Shown here one piece after another: positions 22,507 through 33,390 of a stretch of 64,000 nt of DNA (its first letter is position 1; each line of letters begins with the position of its first letter). A model generated the notes under the pieces. The model did no database searches. It was not told the origin of the DNA and saw only the letters and a list, made by a program, of their open reading frames with translations. This stretch comes from Hetaerina americana (taxonomy: Eukaryota; Arthropoda; Insecta; Odonata; Calopterygidae), in assembly GCA_022747635.1 (NCBI GenBank), contig JAKTNV010000064.1:907001-971000 (forward strand), given 5' to 3'. Made by a program: the position numbers and the translations under genes.

Positions 22507-22762
22507 AAGATAGAGAAGTAATGACTGCTGGAATAGTAGAGGTGAGGGGTGCGAGAGAAAGGGAAGGGGGCCAGGGGAAGGAGAGAACGGGAGGCGGAGG
22601 AGTGGTGAGAGGAATGGTTGGGGAGAGGAGAGGCTAGAGGGGAGCGGAGATAGGCAAGGAGGGAGAGGGAGGAGGTGGAATTGACACAAAATCGGGAAAT
22701 AGAACAACATGCTCACCGCAACTATTGCAACATCCAAGACCCAACTGACTCTTGGCTCCCTG

Positions 22763-22820
22763 TTCCAGAAAGTGGTGCGAGTCTTTGGTGTAAATCAAAG
22801 ACTCGCACCACTTTCTGGAA
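22763..22820. repeat. Perfect 25-bp inverted repeat
   Basis: 22763-22787 and 22796-22820 are exact reverse complements around an 8-nt spacer, and begin TTCCAGAAAGTGG. The repeat lies between the leader and the RT frame of the Penelope copy. It may have arisen by template snap-back during synthesis. Confidence 0.9.
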
Positions 22821-22862
22821 CGTCTACATTCTATCCCAATTCCGCACAACACGATCATTCTC

Positions 22863-23651
22863 ATGGCCACGATAGACGTTATATCTCTGTACACCTCCAT
22901 TCCCCTCAAAGAAGGCTTAGAAGCCCTGAAACATTACCTTTCCCTACGATCCACACCCCACACCCCAACCACAGATTTCCTCATCAAACTGAGCCAAATC
23001 GTTCTCACCAAAAATGCCTTTCAATTCAATGACACAATATATTTACAAATAAAAGGCACTGCGATGGGCACGCGTATGGCTCCTACATACGCCAATATTT
23101 TTATGGGTAAACTAGAACACGACTTTCTGCAACAAAAAACCCTCAAACCACTCTTCTGCGCCCGCTATATCGATGATATTTTCCTCCTTTGGTCCCACGG
23201 ACGCGAAACTTTATCCTCTTTTATTTCCTCTCTCAACTCCTCCTCCTCAGAATCATTCACTTCTTCTATATCCGACTCGAATATTACCTTCCTAGATATC
23301 GACATTCACCTCCAAAACAATACGTTTCACACCTCAGTCCACATTAAACCAACTAATAAGCTACAATATTTTCATTTCGACAGCTGCCACCCACCTCATA
23401 CAAAGCGCTCCATCCCATTCTCACTCTCAATTCTCAAGACGTGTGTGTATACGATATATATGTATATATACATATGTACACATCTCGAAACAAGTTCGTG
23501 TGGGCCGCCGAGTGCTTCTTGGCCACGGAATCATTATGGCTTTTCACGAGCCGGGAGAGCGGCCCGAGGGGTGGACGTTATGGCGTCACGCCATGCATCC
23601 ACGCCTTCTATAGCATTCTTTGTGCGTGTGTGTTTCTGCGTTAGAAACTAA
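22863..23651 (+). pseudogene. Penelope-like reverse transcriptase
   Basis: Residues 1-195 are a Penelope-type RT. TIDVISLYTSIPLKEG (3-18) holds the first catalytic aspartate, GTAMGTRMAPTYANIFMG (65-82) is the GxxMG..SPxxAN-type motif, and RYIDDIFLLW (101-110) is the active-site box. These use the telomerase-like spacing of PLEs, not the FADD box of LINEs. A thumb-like SSNITFLDIDI and TKRSIPFSLS follow. From about residue 196 the frame runs into unrelated TA-rich and GC-rich sequence. The true ORF must start upstream of this methionine. Confidence 0.9.
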
Positions 23652-24036
23652 CTCGGAATGGGGGCCGTGGCGGCATCCGAGCGCCTTCCCGGGCGTGGAA
23701 GCGGTGGGGGCGGCTGTTGGGGGGGCGGGTCCGTGCGTGCCGGGGGCCTGCCACCTCGGAATTCCCGTCCTTTGACGGAGACACAATAAAGTAGCCTTTA
23801 GTGTGATTATTTGGGGGGGGGGGGGTTGCCAGCGGGTAACGTGGCCCCCTTTCAAAACTCATGCCTCAAATTACAGCCGAAGAATTTTTTCCCACTCACA
23901 CCTTCGTTCGCCATTGTTTCCTTTTAAGTGCCGTTTGCACAATCATTGACGCTGAAGGGGTGGACAATTGTCGCACCGAAGCAGCGGAATTAAAACACGG
24001 GTTAACGCCCAACCATTTTGAGTACTAGCTGGCTGG
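23441..24036. other. Unassigned DNA between two Penelope copies
   Basis: No gene was recognised. A TATG-rich start gives way to GC-rich DNA with a run of at least 12 G near 23813-23825. Confidence 0.5.
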
Positions 24037-24040
24037 CTAT

Positions 24041-24116
<76 letters not shown>
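24037..24116. repeat. (TA)n tract
   Basis: A pure TA tract lies immediately upstream of the second Penelope copy. Confidence 0.97.
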
Positions 24117-24117
<1 letters not shown>

Positions 24118-24169
24118 GTATAACACTTAGCACTAGTGGACACAAACCTCGTCCTTCGTCTTCTGTCTC

Positions 24170-24645
24170 TTTCAGTTCTACAGTTTCCTCCTCCCAAATC
24201 ACCTTCCTTGATGTAAATGTAACATTAAGAAACCAAACATTTCACACCTCTCTGTATATAAAACTCACAAACAAACAGCAATACTTACACTTTAATAGTT
24301 GCCATCCATATCACACCAAACGCTCCATTCCTTACTCCCTGCCCATAAGAGGACACAGAATTTGCAATGACCCTGATTCCCTTGATAATTTCCTTTCAAA
24401 TCTACACTGTTCCCTCCTCAAACGAGGTTATCCCCAATCCCTCCTGAGCAAAAGAATCCGAAAACATGCCTACACTCCCAAACCTTCCTCCGCCGCGGAA
24501 TCCCACACTCTTTCAATTTGCACCAAATACTTCCCGGGCTTAGAATCTCTACGATCAATCCTTAAAGACCTCTACCCTTTCCTCAAAAATCATAATGCCA
24601 CCGCCAGCCTTTTTCCCAAATGTCCCTCTGTCACTTTCAAACGCC
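24170..24645 (+). pseudogene. Penelope RT thumb and connector
   Basis: The frame is open across this stretch. SQITFLDVNVTLRNQTFHT aligns to SNITFLDIDIHLQNNTFHT of the first copy. It continues TKRSIPYSLPIRGHRICND, KRGYPQSLLSKRIRKHA and ESLRSILKDLYPFLKN, a connector typical of Penelope-like proteins. A frameshift near 24645 moves the reading to the endonuclease frame. Confidence 0.82.
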
Positions 24646-24967
24646 CGGCAACCTATCCGATCTCCTCAAATCAACAAATCACCTCCTTAAATCCCCAACC
24701 CGTCCCAAAGCCACTCCCACGCCATGCAATAAACCTAGATGCAAAACATGCCCTATTTTCAAAACCAAAATCCCATCCCTCTCCCACCCGCTTTTTAACT
24801 CTCTCCCACCAATTCCCTCCTCTACTTGCACATCTAGCAATGTAGTGTACCTTCTGAAGTGCCAACTTTGCCCTGCCTATTATATTGGGCAGTGCACCAA
24901 ACCCCTCAATATCATAATTAACAACCACCGAGCCTCATGCAAAAATTCTTCCACAAACTCCCTTTGA
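24620..24967 (+). pseudogene. Penelope GIY-YIG endonuclease
   Basis: This encodes the C-terminal nuclease that gives PLEs their target nicking. CNKPRCKTC (residues 36-44) is the cysteine cluster before the domain. VVYLLKCQLC (75-84) and YYIGQ (87-91) are the GIY-YIG core in its PLE form. NNHRASC (101-107) holds the following His/Arg. A single frameshift after residue 110 cuts the end, which continues in the next phase as DKCYSVSIIASLPP and SFIWLLESWNWPGINI (to about 25090). Confidence 0.88.
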
Positions 24968-25414
24968 TAAATGCTATAGTGTATCCATCATAGCATCCCT
25001 CCCACCCTCTGATCCTCCACTGAAACTGAAAACATTAGAGCAATCCTTCATCTGGCTCTTGGAGTCCTGGAATTGGCCAGGAATCAATATTAGGCATTAA
25101 TTACCCTGCTCCAAATATATTTTCATCCCCCTTCCACCCCTATCACCTTCTACATTTTCCCCATCCTTCTAACGCTGCCCCTCCAAACCCGTCCCTTCGG
25201 AATTCTCTCCCCACCTTCCCCTTCCATCCATCGCTCCAGCCCTCGTATTCCCTTTAGTTCTGTCCCTCTCTTCCTTGATAAAGGTGGTCACGACCATCAA
25301 AAATTCGAAAACTAGTGAGTCTCTTTTTTGTGTTTTTCTGTGTGTTTTTGTCTGTATCCACTGGTGCTAAGTGTATTACATTATTATTCACGTCCGTGAG
25401 ACTTTCAAAAAGTG

Positions 25415-25420
<6 letters not shown>

Positions 25421-25464
<44 letters not shown>
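25421..25464. repeat. (TA)n tract at Penelope 3' end
   Basis: TA repeats directly follow the GTGAGACTTTCAAAAAGTGT end of the Penelope 3' UTR. Confidence 0.95.
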
Positions 25465-25467
<3 letters not shown>

Positions 25468-25685
25468 CTTCGAAATGGAACGCTCTTCGGCGACGCACAA
25501 ATATATAAAAACATAGATGTAGATTTTTAGAATATAGAGACACAAAGAAAGGACACTCACAATTTGTTATTTGACGTTTCGACAGCCCGACTGTCGTTTC
25601 TGAAGACGACAGCCGTGCTGTCGAAACGTCAAATAACAAATTGTGAGTGTCCTTTCTTTGTGTCTCTATATTCTAAAAATTTTCT
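25465..25685. repeat. PLE-related palindrome, 75-bp arms
   Basis: 25523-25597 and 25606-25680 are reverse complements with few mismatches and an 8-nt loop. The plus strand centre has CTGAAGA (25600-25606), stem GACAG/CTGTC and GAAACGTC, a hammerhead-like core. Helix III is two pairs with no loop, so a monomer could not fold it. The left flank (25465-25522) contains GGAACGCTCTTCGGCGAC, found inverted at 45340-45360. I read this as two Penelope leader units head to head. Confidence 0.8.
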
Positions 25686-26265
25686 AGGGGCATTACATCC
25701 AGTGAAAACCGAAGTGCTGCACATAATTCGAGTCAAGCTGAAACAATGCGGCGATAATTCTAGCCTCCTGGGCTTTATCTACTATGCATGATCCTAATTG
25801 CATCATTTTTTCACAGGAAACTCCTAAAATAGAACAAAAAAACCTTAAGTAACTTAAAAAAAATATTATGAGATATATTTGAAGAATAACTCCCAATCAC
25901 TTCGCTTTACACGTGCAACTGGGCCTTTGCTAAGGCAGAATATGGCAAAATCTTTATTGAAGGCGTGAAAAAGTTCAGTATCCTAAACAATTTCTTTCTG
26001 GACATTTTCACCAAAACTATTACCGCCAAAAAGGAAGTCCCCAGCACACTTTAAGAGACCATGAGCGGCATGTTTGTGACTCTGGAAGAAATAGAAAAAA
26101 ATCAAGGGAGAATAAATCAAATGAAACTTTAGGTCCGGAAAGACTTCCCATTTAGAATACTGAAGTAACTTCTGGAAGACATTACACCTCGTTTCAAAAC
26201 AGTTTTTCAAAAATCGATTGGAAAAAATGTGTGCAGGTATGTGCGCGTGTATATTTATGTACTGA
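25686..26265. other. Unassigned AT-rich DNA
   Basis: No domain was recognised. A 75-codon minus-strand frame (25983-26210) and the opposite plus-strand frames show no family I know. Confidence 0.4.
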
Positions 26266-26490
26266 ACCCAAACTGATCATCCCCTAAGTAATCATTTGCC
26301 CTACTCTCCATCCTTAGTTGCTGATCCTGAGAAACTCTTTGGCTGCGTGGGAAATCTAACTGTAGTCTTGCTCACATGATGTAGTCTTGCTCACATGATG
26401 TAGTCTTGGCCTTTTTCGGAATAGGAACTAACACTCGTCCGACCAAATCTTCTGGCCAGATTCCTCCTTCACACATGCTTTGAATTAGTC
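26266..26490 (-). mobile_element. Short RTE-like LINE fragment
   Basis: The minus-strand fragment spans the RT region from IWPEDLVG near 26440-26460 to DDQFGF near 26270. It contains a 19-bp unit, TGTAGTCTTGCTCACATGA, repeated 2.5 times (26361-26408), a tandem duplication absent from other copies. No open frame survives. Confidence 0.82.
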
Positions 26491-29400
26491 CATGAAAGTT
26501 TTTTTATAATTCCGATCCAAGCACAAACTAAGCGTCGCATCACGCTGTTCATCTTCAGTTAGGGATTGGTTGACATCTTTTGGTCTTTATGAATCCGCAA
26601 ATCACCCATATTGTTCTTATAATTGAAATTGAAAAAAAGATCAAATTTAATTCAATATTTTCTTGAATTATAAACCTAGAGTTAATAATATTTTCTTATT
26701 TCTCTCCAAAAATATTCTTCCATAATTATGGAAGTAACACTGAGTCTCTCGGAGATACATTTGTCTCCGTTTTTTACTCACGAGACATCAAATCAAATAT
26801 CCTAATGCCGTAGGCGCCCTCCAAGCCGCAATTAAGGCGTGTGGCAAGGAACTCTCAACAACAGTGCGGTGGGACCATCACGACAAAATAAGGGAGATCT
26901 GTCTGCGGTGTTGGAGTGGTGCCATCGCCAGTGAGACCACTCTTCCCACCTCCCTCGCTCACAATCCGAGGCCACAACCCACCAAGGGCCGCCACTAAGC
27001 ATGCACATCCCCTTCTCGGCCCCCTTCATACGGCCTTTCAAGAGATCCGCCGTCCAACCTTCTCTTTACCACTTCGGTCAATCGTTTTTTAAGGTACCTG
27101 CCGCCTGCTCCATCGACCCCGAGCGTGTCGGTCTCTTATGAATAGCTCAGCTCACATCAAATCTCTTTTCGTGGGACTATTTGCCCTTTCTGCACCCGAT
27201 TATCCCGCAAATAGAAACTTTTGGAAACCATGTCCACGCCGGCCGCTCCAAATGTCAAATGGGTAGATGTCCGTTCAGCCCACCCGCCGCCAAGCCATTT
27301 AGCCGTTGTCTTTTTAAATCGCTTTTCTCCAGCAATTGCAATAGTTATCCATTCCAATTTCCTGAAGCTTATTTCAAGGTGTGTGTTGCCAAGAATTCTC
27401 TTGGTTTCTGCGTCCCACCGATGCTTCTCCGTCGAGTCATCCTTGAAAATTCAGAAAACAGACTCTCCACCCAATCCCGGACACATACGCAGTGATAAAA
27501 GAAGCCACGGACACCTCTCGCGAGCCCGCACTTGCATCCATCCGTCTCCCTCCGCGTCGTTATGAGGCGAGTGGAAAGATGTTTCCCGTTGAGAGGGAGT
27601 GAACTCGATGACTGAGGTAGCGAGCGCGCAGATGCGTCCGAGATCCTTTTACAAGAGCGGCGGCATCACCCTCGGGAGTTGGGACGATGCGGGGCGAAGA
27701 GGGGGGAAGGGGATATTAACCCGCATTCGGCCCCGGAACTGGAGGGTGGGGGAGCGCATAAAGCACCCACACACACGCACGCACGCACGCATGCATCATA
27801 TCTAGTGTGGTCCCGACTCATAAGGCCCGTTCTTTTTTATTCCGAGGCGAGTCGGAGACCACGTATCGTATACTCCCACACACACACGCACACACGCACA
27901 GGCCGACAGGCAACACACGCATAAATGTGCGCTCGGCCTGTTTTATCGGGCCGATTGTGGGAGTGGCGATGTGAGTGAGGGGGCGGGCGTGGAGAGCCGC
28001 TGAATCACATTTCGAAAGGAAACGTGTTCTGGGAGGAGAGGTTGCGGTCACAAAAAATGTTCGAGAATGTACGTCTCCCCTCCCGCCAGCCCTCGATGTT
28101 CTTCGCTCGCACACACAGACATACTCCCACGAGGAGATGTGGATGAGGGGGACAGGGGGGCGAGGGTGGGGGTAAAGGGGGGGAGTGGGCGTCCTGTTGC
28201 TCAACTCGGACGGCTGAGGTATGTGGACGGGGAGGCAGCGCCGCTTTTTTTCCTCCACTTATCCGTTCCCTCCCCGGCCCCACCACCCCCCCCCCAGGCC
28301 CCGCGGAGGCTGCGCAGCCAATCGCGGCCCACGATACGACAGGTCCCCCCCCCCCAATGGCAGGAGAAGAGAAGAGGTCGTGGCATTCGGTCGAGACGGA
28401 CTCCCTCCCCCGACTTATCGCCCCGTCCTTCCCCCGCTCTCCATATCGCCCGCCTTCAAAGGAGGGCCCTTCTTCACTCCTGGCTCATCTGGCCCCCGTC
28501 GACCTCTCCGCCCTCCTCCCCGTACCACCTTCCACTCTGGTACTACTTCTTCCTCGGGGCAGGAGGAGGGGCGACAGGATGGGCAGAGAGAGAGGCATGT
28601 GTTTGTTCCCTTCATCGCTCTCGCCCTCCCCCCCGCCACCTTCCCGCATAGACCGCCGCCTTGGAGTAACCAACCGTCAAACCAAGTCCGCCCCCTCCCG
28701 TGGAAGCGCCCATCAACCTCTGGGCGGGGGCGAGCGAGTGAATGTGCGTGCTCGCGTTTATAACAAAAAATACGAGCCTGCTCCTTCGCTCACCTCCTCC
28801 CGCCCTCCTCTGCCTCTGATGTCATCCCTGGCTTTTTCCTCCTCCCGCCCCCAACCCCGCGTACCCATAATTCCCGTGCCCGCCCCCTCCATCGCCTCCG
28901 TACACTCCACCCCCTCCCCCCCCCCCCACCGCCGCCTTTCGGAGAAGAGAAGAGAGGACGACACTCTGAATGCTTTCTCGGGAGGCGCGCGTTTGTGTTC
29001 GTTCGTCTCAAGACGCTCCATTTTCAGCGTCGCCTTCCGATCCATGGATTCCCTCCCCCGAGCCCTTCCCGCAACTCCCTCCTTCGGGCGCTCCGTGGCG
29101 ACGCAAGGAACTCGCATGCCATCGAACGGGCCGTGAAGTAAATCCACGAGCAGCAGCGCCTTCACTCACGACCGATGTCCCTCCTCCTCCTTCATCTCGC
29201 ACCGGGATTATTCTTCACCGAAACCGATTCCGCGCGACATTTCACTGCCCCTTGATCATTGCCCATGGCTTTCGTTGCAGATGTTACTCGCGCAAGACTC
29301 GTTGAATGCTAAACGAACAATAATTAGAGCCAAGCCTTGGGTCTCACTGAAGGCAAAATATTACGCGAATATTTGGAGGATAATCAGAAATAAATTTGGT

Positions 29401-29869
29401 CCCGCGCCGGGGGAAATATGAATGAAACATCCAACTGCAAATTCCTTTGAGACAGAACATGACGATAATCTGACGGTCAACGTGAAGAAGAGGTAAAAAT
29501 TTCCTTCGGCGCACTTTCAGTCAAAGGTAATAGTGCACAAAACGAAGTGGCCCACACACCTGGAGAGGTCTTGACGGAAACATTATTGTCCCGGGAAGGG
29601 TCAGAAGAACGTCTCCGAAACATGAAGACCACACGATGAAACATGACAACCACATGAAGCCCAAGGGGTGGAAAGACTTCCCCGCTAGAATGCCGAAGGG
29701 AACACATGGCAACTTAGTTGAGAACAGTTCTCATGCAGTAAGTCGATGGAAGAAGACCTCGCGACTAATCTCACCGAGTTACAGAACTCAATAAATGTGG
29801 TGACAGGGAGGACCCAGGTAATTAGGGACCGGGTTCTTTGCCATCGATATGTTGCCAATTTTGGAAAAT
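26491..29869. other. Unassigned DNA, largely GC-rich
   Basis: 27600-29200 is GC-rich with strong strand asymmetry, CA/CACG microsatellites at about 27768-27795 and 27876-27902, and long Pro/Arg/Ser-rich frames on both strands without domains. I found no start, splice or domain evidence for a gene. A promoter-proximal island is possible but not shown. Confidence 0.45.
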
Positions 29870-30290
29870 ATAAAAGTTATCGATATATTTAGCTTCCACG
29901 AGAATGGGAGCATTTTACCGTAATCAGAATGGCTTTAGAAAAAGCGGAGAATGCGAAAGACAACTGGGTCCTTTAATTTACAGTATCTTGAAATCGGGTG
30001 TAAGGAATATATGTACTAGTTCATCGTGCATTTTTAGATTTTAAGAAAGCGTCGGACAACGTCTCTCGCCGTAAATTGGTGCACAACCTGTGATATTGTG
30101 ATGATAGAACGTATTGTCATGAAAGAGTGACATAATAACTTCTTATGTAACCGTAAACAAAAAAGTTGTCCTCGACAGGTTGAGTTCAATAGCGGAGGTC
30201 GCGACTAAGGGAGTGCCGCAGGGATGTGTTAATAAGCATTAGCTAAGTACCCTAGTAAAAGGTAATCACAGATTATTTGCAGGCGAACGG
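29870..30290 (+). mobile_element. CR1-like LINE RT relic
   Basis: On the plus strand a decayed CR1-type RT reads QNGFRKSGECERQLGPLIYS near 29920-29980, then FLDFKKASDNVSRRKLVHN (motif A with its aspartate) near 30029-30090. Near 30209-30221 is a GVPQGC-like remnant of motif B. Many stops interrupt it. It is in opposite orientation to the CR1 3' fragment at 30749-31310, so the two are separate insertions. Confidence 0.72.
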
Positions 30291-30359
30291 TGGTTAATTG
30301 GGAAATAAGGACTCCCTCGGGTGGAGTGACACTCCCGAACGATATAAGTAGACCGGAGC

Positions 30360-30495
30360 AGTCAGACAGAGCACGGGCAGTCGGAGTCGGGCGTTCGAGT
30401 ACCGGTCAAGTCGAGTGATTTCTACGGTGAATTATTGCGGCATTTTGGTGCACATTAGCGGAAATCTAATGTAACACTCGGTATTTTCCGCAGGT
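30360..30495 (+). mobile_element. tRNA-derived SINE fragment
   Basis: A B-box-like GCGTTCGAGTACCGG (30389-30403) is followed by GGTGCACATTAGCGGA and CCGCAG, the same order as the minus-strand fragment at 18266-18398. An upstream ATATAAGTA looked like an LTR promoter, but the family match favours a SINE. Confidence 0.42.
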
Positions 30496-30748
30496 TTTTG
30501 AAGTGCCGTCTTTGCCAAAATATTATAATCTTCTCTTTTTCCGGTGGGTCTTCGATTCAGTTTGCGGACCTTCCCTAATGCTTGGTTTAGTCACTCTGAA
30601 TGAATCTCCTCTCCACTGGACTTGGTTTTATGTTTGTGGTCAACGTATTCCGCCTTTCATCATTTCCTTTTTTATTTTATTCTTATCCATGTACTTCCTT
30701 CTCCGACCATTCCTCCGTTTCAACCTATCCCACATCTACGCAATACAC

Positions 30749-31310
30749 CGCAAGCCACCGAAAGGGAGTGTGGCGGGGGGTGTTGGGTCACCACCCGTAA
30801 AACAGAATAAAACCACTTGCAAAACTTACAAATTCATTCCAATTCACACCCACATAGACGTATATATTCATACAAATCACACGTAAACTTACACTAATGT
30901 AAATACTTATCTAGCAACAAAAATATACATGCAGATGCACCGACGAATAAACTTATGCCTTATGTCTACGCAGCGTTTAATCTTGTCCTCACTTGACAAT
31001 CAAATTTCTCCACTATTTGTATAATTACAGAGATTTCTTACTATTATGATTTCTGATTGTTCGGGGAAAGAATGAGTATTTGTATCTATCTGCACTGGAA
31101 TCTATCTCCCTTATCTTATCTTTATGGTCCGATCTACCTAAATAGTTTGGTACCATTACAATTTCTTTTGTTTCACTGTTGAACTCATTTGTCTTGAACC
31201 TTTCTATGGGTCTAAGGCTCCCTTGCTCTCTTCGCATCTCAAGTGGCTCCCGTTCCGCTTTAACGCCTGCGGAACTCGTCTTCTCATCGTAACAATTTCT
31301 GACAAATCAT
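30749..31310 (-). mobile_element. CR1-like LINE 3' fragment with 3' UTR
   Basis: The minus strand encodes the end of a CR1-type ORF2, terminating NHNSKKSL (31025-31237). About 280 bp of 3' UTR follow to about 30749, closely matched at 59619-59900. The shared 3' end (GGCTTGCG on the minus strand) fixes that boundary. The 5' side fades near 31310. Confidence 0.82.
31025..31237 (-). pseudogene. CR1 ORF2 extreme C-terminus
   Basis: 70 residues cover EQGSLRPIERFKTNEFNSET and YLGRSDHKDKIREIDSSADR, ending at a stop after NSKKSL. This matches the 3' ends of the CR1 copies at 46719 and 59619, which gives the likely true stop for the family. The RT domain is absent. Confidence 0.8.
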
Positions 31311-32012
31311 GTCCCACGTGAATTTACAAGCACGCCATTTCCTTCTCTGGGCGCTTTCGCCTCAGGATGCACAAAATTTGCGTAATAAACATTAATAGAC
31401 TTTCCCGTGCATATTTATTGCCAGTACTCCTTGCTTAAACGAGCAATACTTTGCTCGCTTTCCAAGACGCTTTGTCAAGATAGCGGTGTCTCGAGACCTC
31501 GTCCACTGGCCAGACGGACGGCCGACGTTTCGATGAGCGAAGAGACCGTTTCCCGTGGGCGTTGAGTCAACTCATTCAGTCATACTCGGCGACCTGAGCA
31601 CGATGGGAGGGTTTCATGTCCAAACGTGAGTCAACTGACAGACCAGACTCTGTGGAGAATTAACATCCGCCCAGCAAAATTGTGGTACCGACATCACGCG
31701 GGAGATTGGTTTTTTAACCAACGCAATCCGAAAGAACTTTCAACAGCACATCGAGTTGCACGCGTTAATACAGCTCATCAGTTTATTTGAGTTTAGGGCA
31801 TTTATAACATTTCTGAAGAAGAAGATTTATTAATAGAAACAGATACGTGAGTCGCTCAATAACTCCTTAGAAAATCAGGTAGTAGTATCGGAAAAAGGTT
31901 TGCCTTTAACAAACCTCATCTCTCGCCAGACTGCTGTTTAATTTCCAGCTCTATCCATCATTTCAGTGGGTTCTAATTCCTAGTCATTGAAGCAATAGAC
32001 CTTTTTTTATTT
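31311..32012. other. Unassigned DNA
   Basis: No gene was recognised. A GACGTTTCGATGAG string near 31523 resembles PLE leader sequence but lacks a stem partner. Confidence 0.4.
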
Positions 32013-32330
32013 AGAAAAATGGAAAAAAATGAGTTGCAGGCGGTGATTAAACATTTCTATCTGAAAGCCATAACGCCGAAAACCGAGTTGAATGAAGTTC
32101 ATGGCACATCTATCTGCTTCTGCATTTGCGATTGTTTTTATAATTACGGAAGCTGGGTTTAAACTTGGTCTTACAAAAGATGAACATCGTTCGAAACTTC
32201 CCAGTGGGAGTAACTTTCTTCGAAATGATTTGAGAAATCCACGATTTCACAAAATGTGATGGAAGGTCTTATGGAGTAGAAGAGTGCTATGAAGCCACTC
32301 GCGCTTGACGCCTAAGTAATCAGAAACAAA
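32013..32330 (+). mobile_element. mariner N-terminal relic
   Basis: A frame starting MEKNELQAVIKHFYLKAITP matches the first residues of mariner transposases of the IKYFxLKGxTPKEI type. Further decayed pieces follow in shifting frames: FKLGLTKDEHRSKLPSGS (linker) and a MEGLMEVEECYEATRA-like stretch in place of the second helix-turn-helix. No catalytic domain or terminal repeats were seen. It belongs to a different lineage from the copy at 52175. Confidence 0.6.
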
Positions 32331-32999
32331 ATACTAGTGGCGGGTTTCTTAAAGGTGACTTTTGGTGATCGAAATCACATATTTCGGTATTTCACTTCGT
32401 GAAAGCAATGAAGTCGTCAGAGGCTCTTCAAGGGGTTTCTGCAGACAAGGAGGGTGCAGTGAGAGAAACGGTGTACTAGTATTGCAGGAGATAGAAAAAT
32501 CAACCCTCGACAAGTGACTTCAGCATATTGAGAACGATTTGGCAATCGAATAAATTGAAGAAGGCGTATCTCAAAATAAGCAGAAGGAAACCTGACCAAT
32601 TCATTAGAAATTCACTGTCGGAATGTTCAAAGCATTCGCACGAGCCTGTACACGCTTCAGTAAGTCTCGACTTCGTTGCATTATGACATATTGTGCTTTC
32701 CAAGAACACGGCTAATACCTGATTGACCTCTAGGCTTGAGCTGATTCTGGCGAACAATTATCAGCAGCCGATTAGACTGAAATCGCCATACCAGTGTGAA
32801 ACTGTGGTGCGGTGGTGCATACGTGCTTACGTACGCGGTGGAATTTATTTGAAATTCATTTCCAGCTATAATTTCGACGAAATTACTTCGCATAATCAGG
32901 TTTGTTGAGTGATGATGCGTGCATTACTTTCAGTTTCACTATTTATTCATGTTCAGGTCGCTTTATTTTTGTGTCCAACGATAGCCGAGAGGAGCAAAA
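32331..32999. other. Unassigned AT-rich DNA
   Basis: An 85-codon minus-strand frame (32500-32757) shows no known family. The left terminal repeat of the neighbouring hAT relic was looked for here and not found. Confidence 0.4.
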
Positions 33000-33390
33000 G
33001 AAAAAAAAGACGAATGACGTCAATTTCAAGGAGAGTGGTATTTGAAATTTATCTTCATGAAATCCGGTGAGAATGTATTGTGTATGATTTGCAAAGAATC
33101 CGTGGCTGTGATGAAAGAATACAACCTCCGCCTTCATCATTGAAGCAAACATCAGGAGATATATGCACAGATGGAGGGTTAAAGTCCGTGCGGGAAAAAA
33201 CTCTAAATTACAAAATCAACCCACATCTCAGAAGACATTGCTCAGTAAATCCTCAAATGAAAATTAATCCTTAACTAAGGAAAGTCATGAAGACGCCTAC
33301 GTTCTGGCTAAAAATGGCAAACCGTTAGCAGATGGTGACGTCGTGAAGGAATGTTTGTTGGAGGTGGCCGAGGAACTTTGCCCATAAAAG

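Larger units (their letters stand above)
22369..23440 (+). mobile_element. Penelope-like element, 3'-truncated copy
   Basis: The copy starts at the TA tract with a leader that carries a hammerhead-like motif on the minus strand (22476-22506: CCGACGA, stem GACGGA/TCCGTC, GAAA). The leader is followed by a purine-rich stretch and the RT frame from 22863. Homology stops abruptly at about 23440 in a TA/TG-rich junction, so the GIY-YIG endonuclease is missing. The leader order (TCACTCACAC, GTTATTT, TTTCGAC, stem) parallels the palindromes at 11683 and 25523. Confidence 0.88.
24117..25420 (+). mobile_element. Penelope-like element, 5'-truncated copy
   Basis: The copy carries the end of the RT (SQITFLDVNVTLRNQTFHT, then TKRSIPYSLPIRGHRICND), a connector and the GIY-YIG domain. 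The 3' UTR is TTGATAAAGG..., then GTGAGACTTTCAAAAAGT, running into (TA)n. The first 31 bp (24117-24147) are an inverted copy of its own 3' UTR segment (compare 25350-25385). It overlaps the first copy by about 50 codons with clear differences, so it is a separate insertion and not the other half of the same element. Confidence 0.88.

Noticed and set aside
28357..29136. 259-codon Pro/Ser/Arg-rich frame
   Set aside because: C-rich low-complexity DNA with equally long frames in other phases and no domain.
30320..30350. TATA-like ATATAAGTA followed by AGTCAGACAGAGC, looking like an LTR promoter
   Set aside because: No LTR pair, primer-binding site or polypurine tract; the downstream part belongs to a SINE family shared with 18266-18398.
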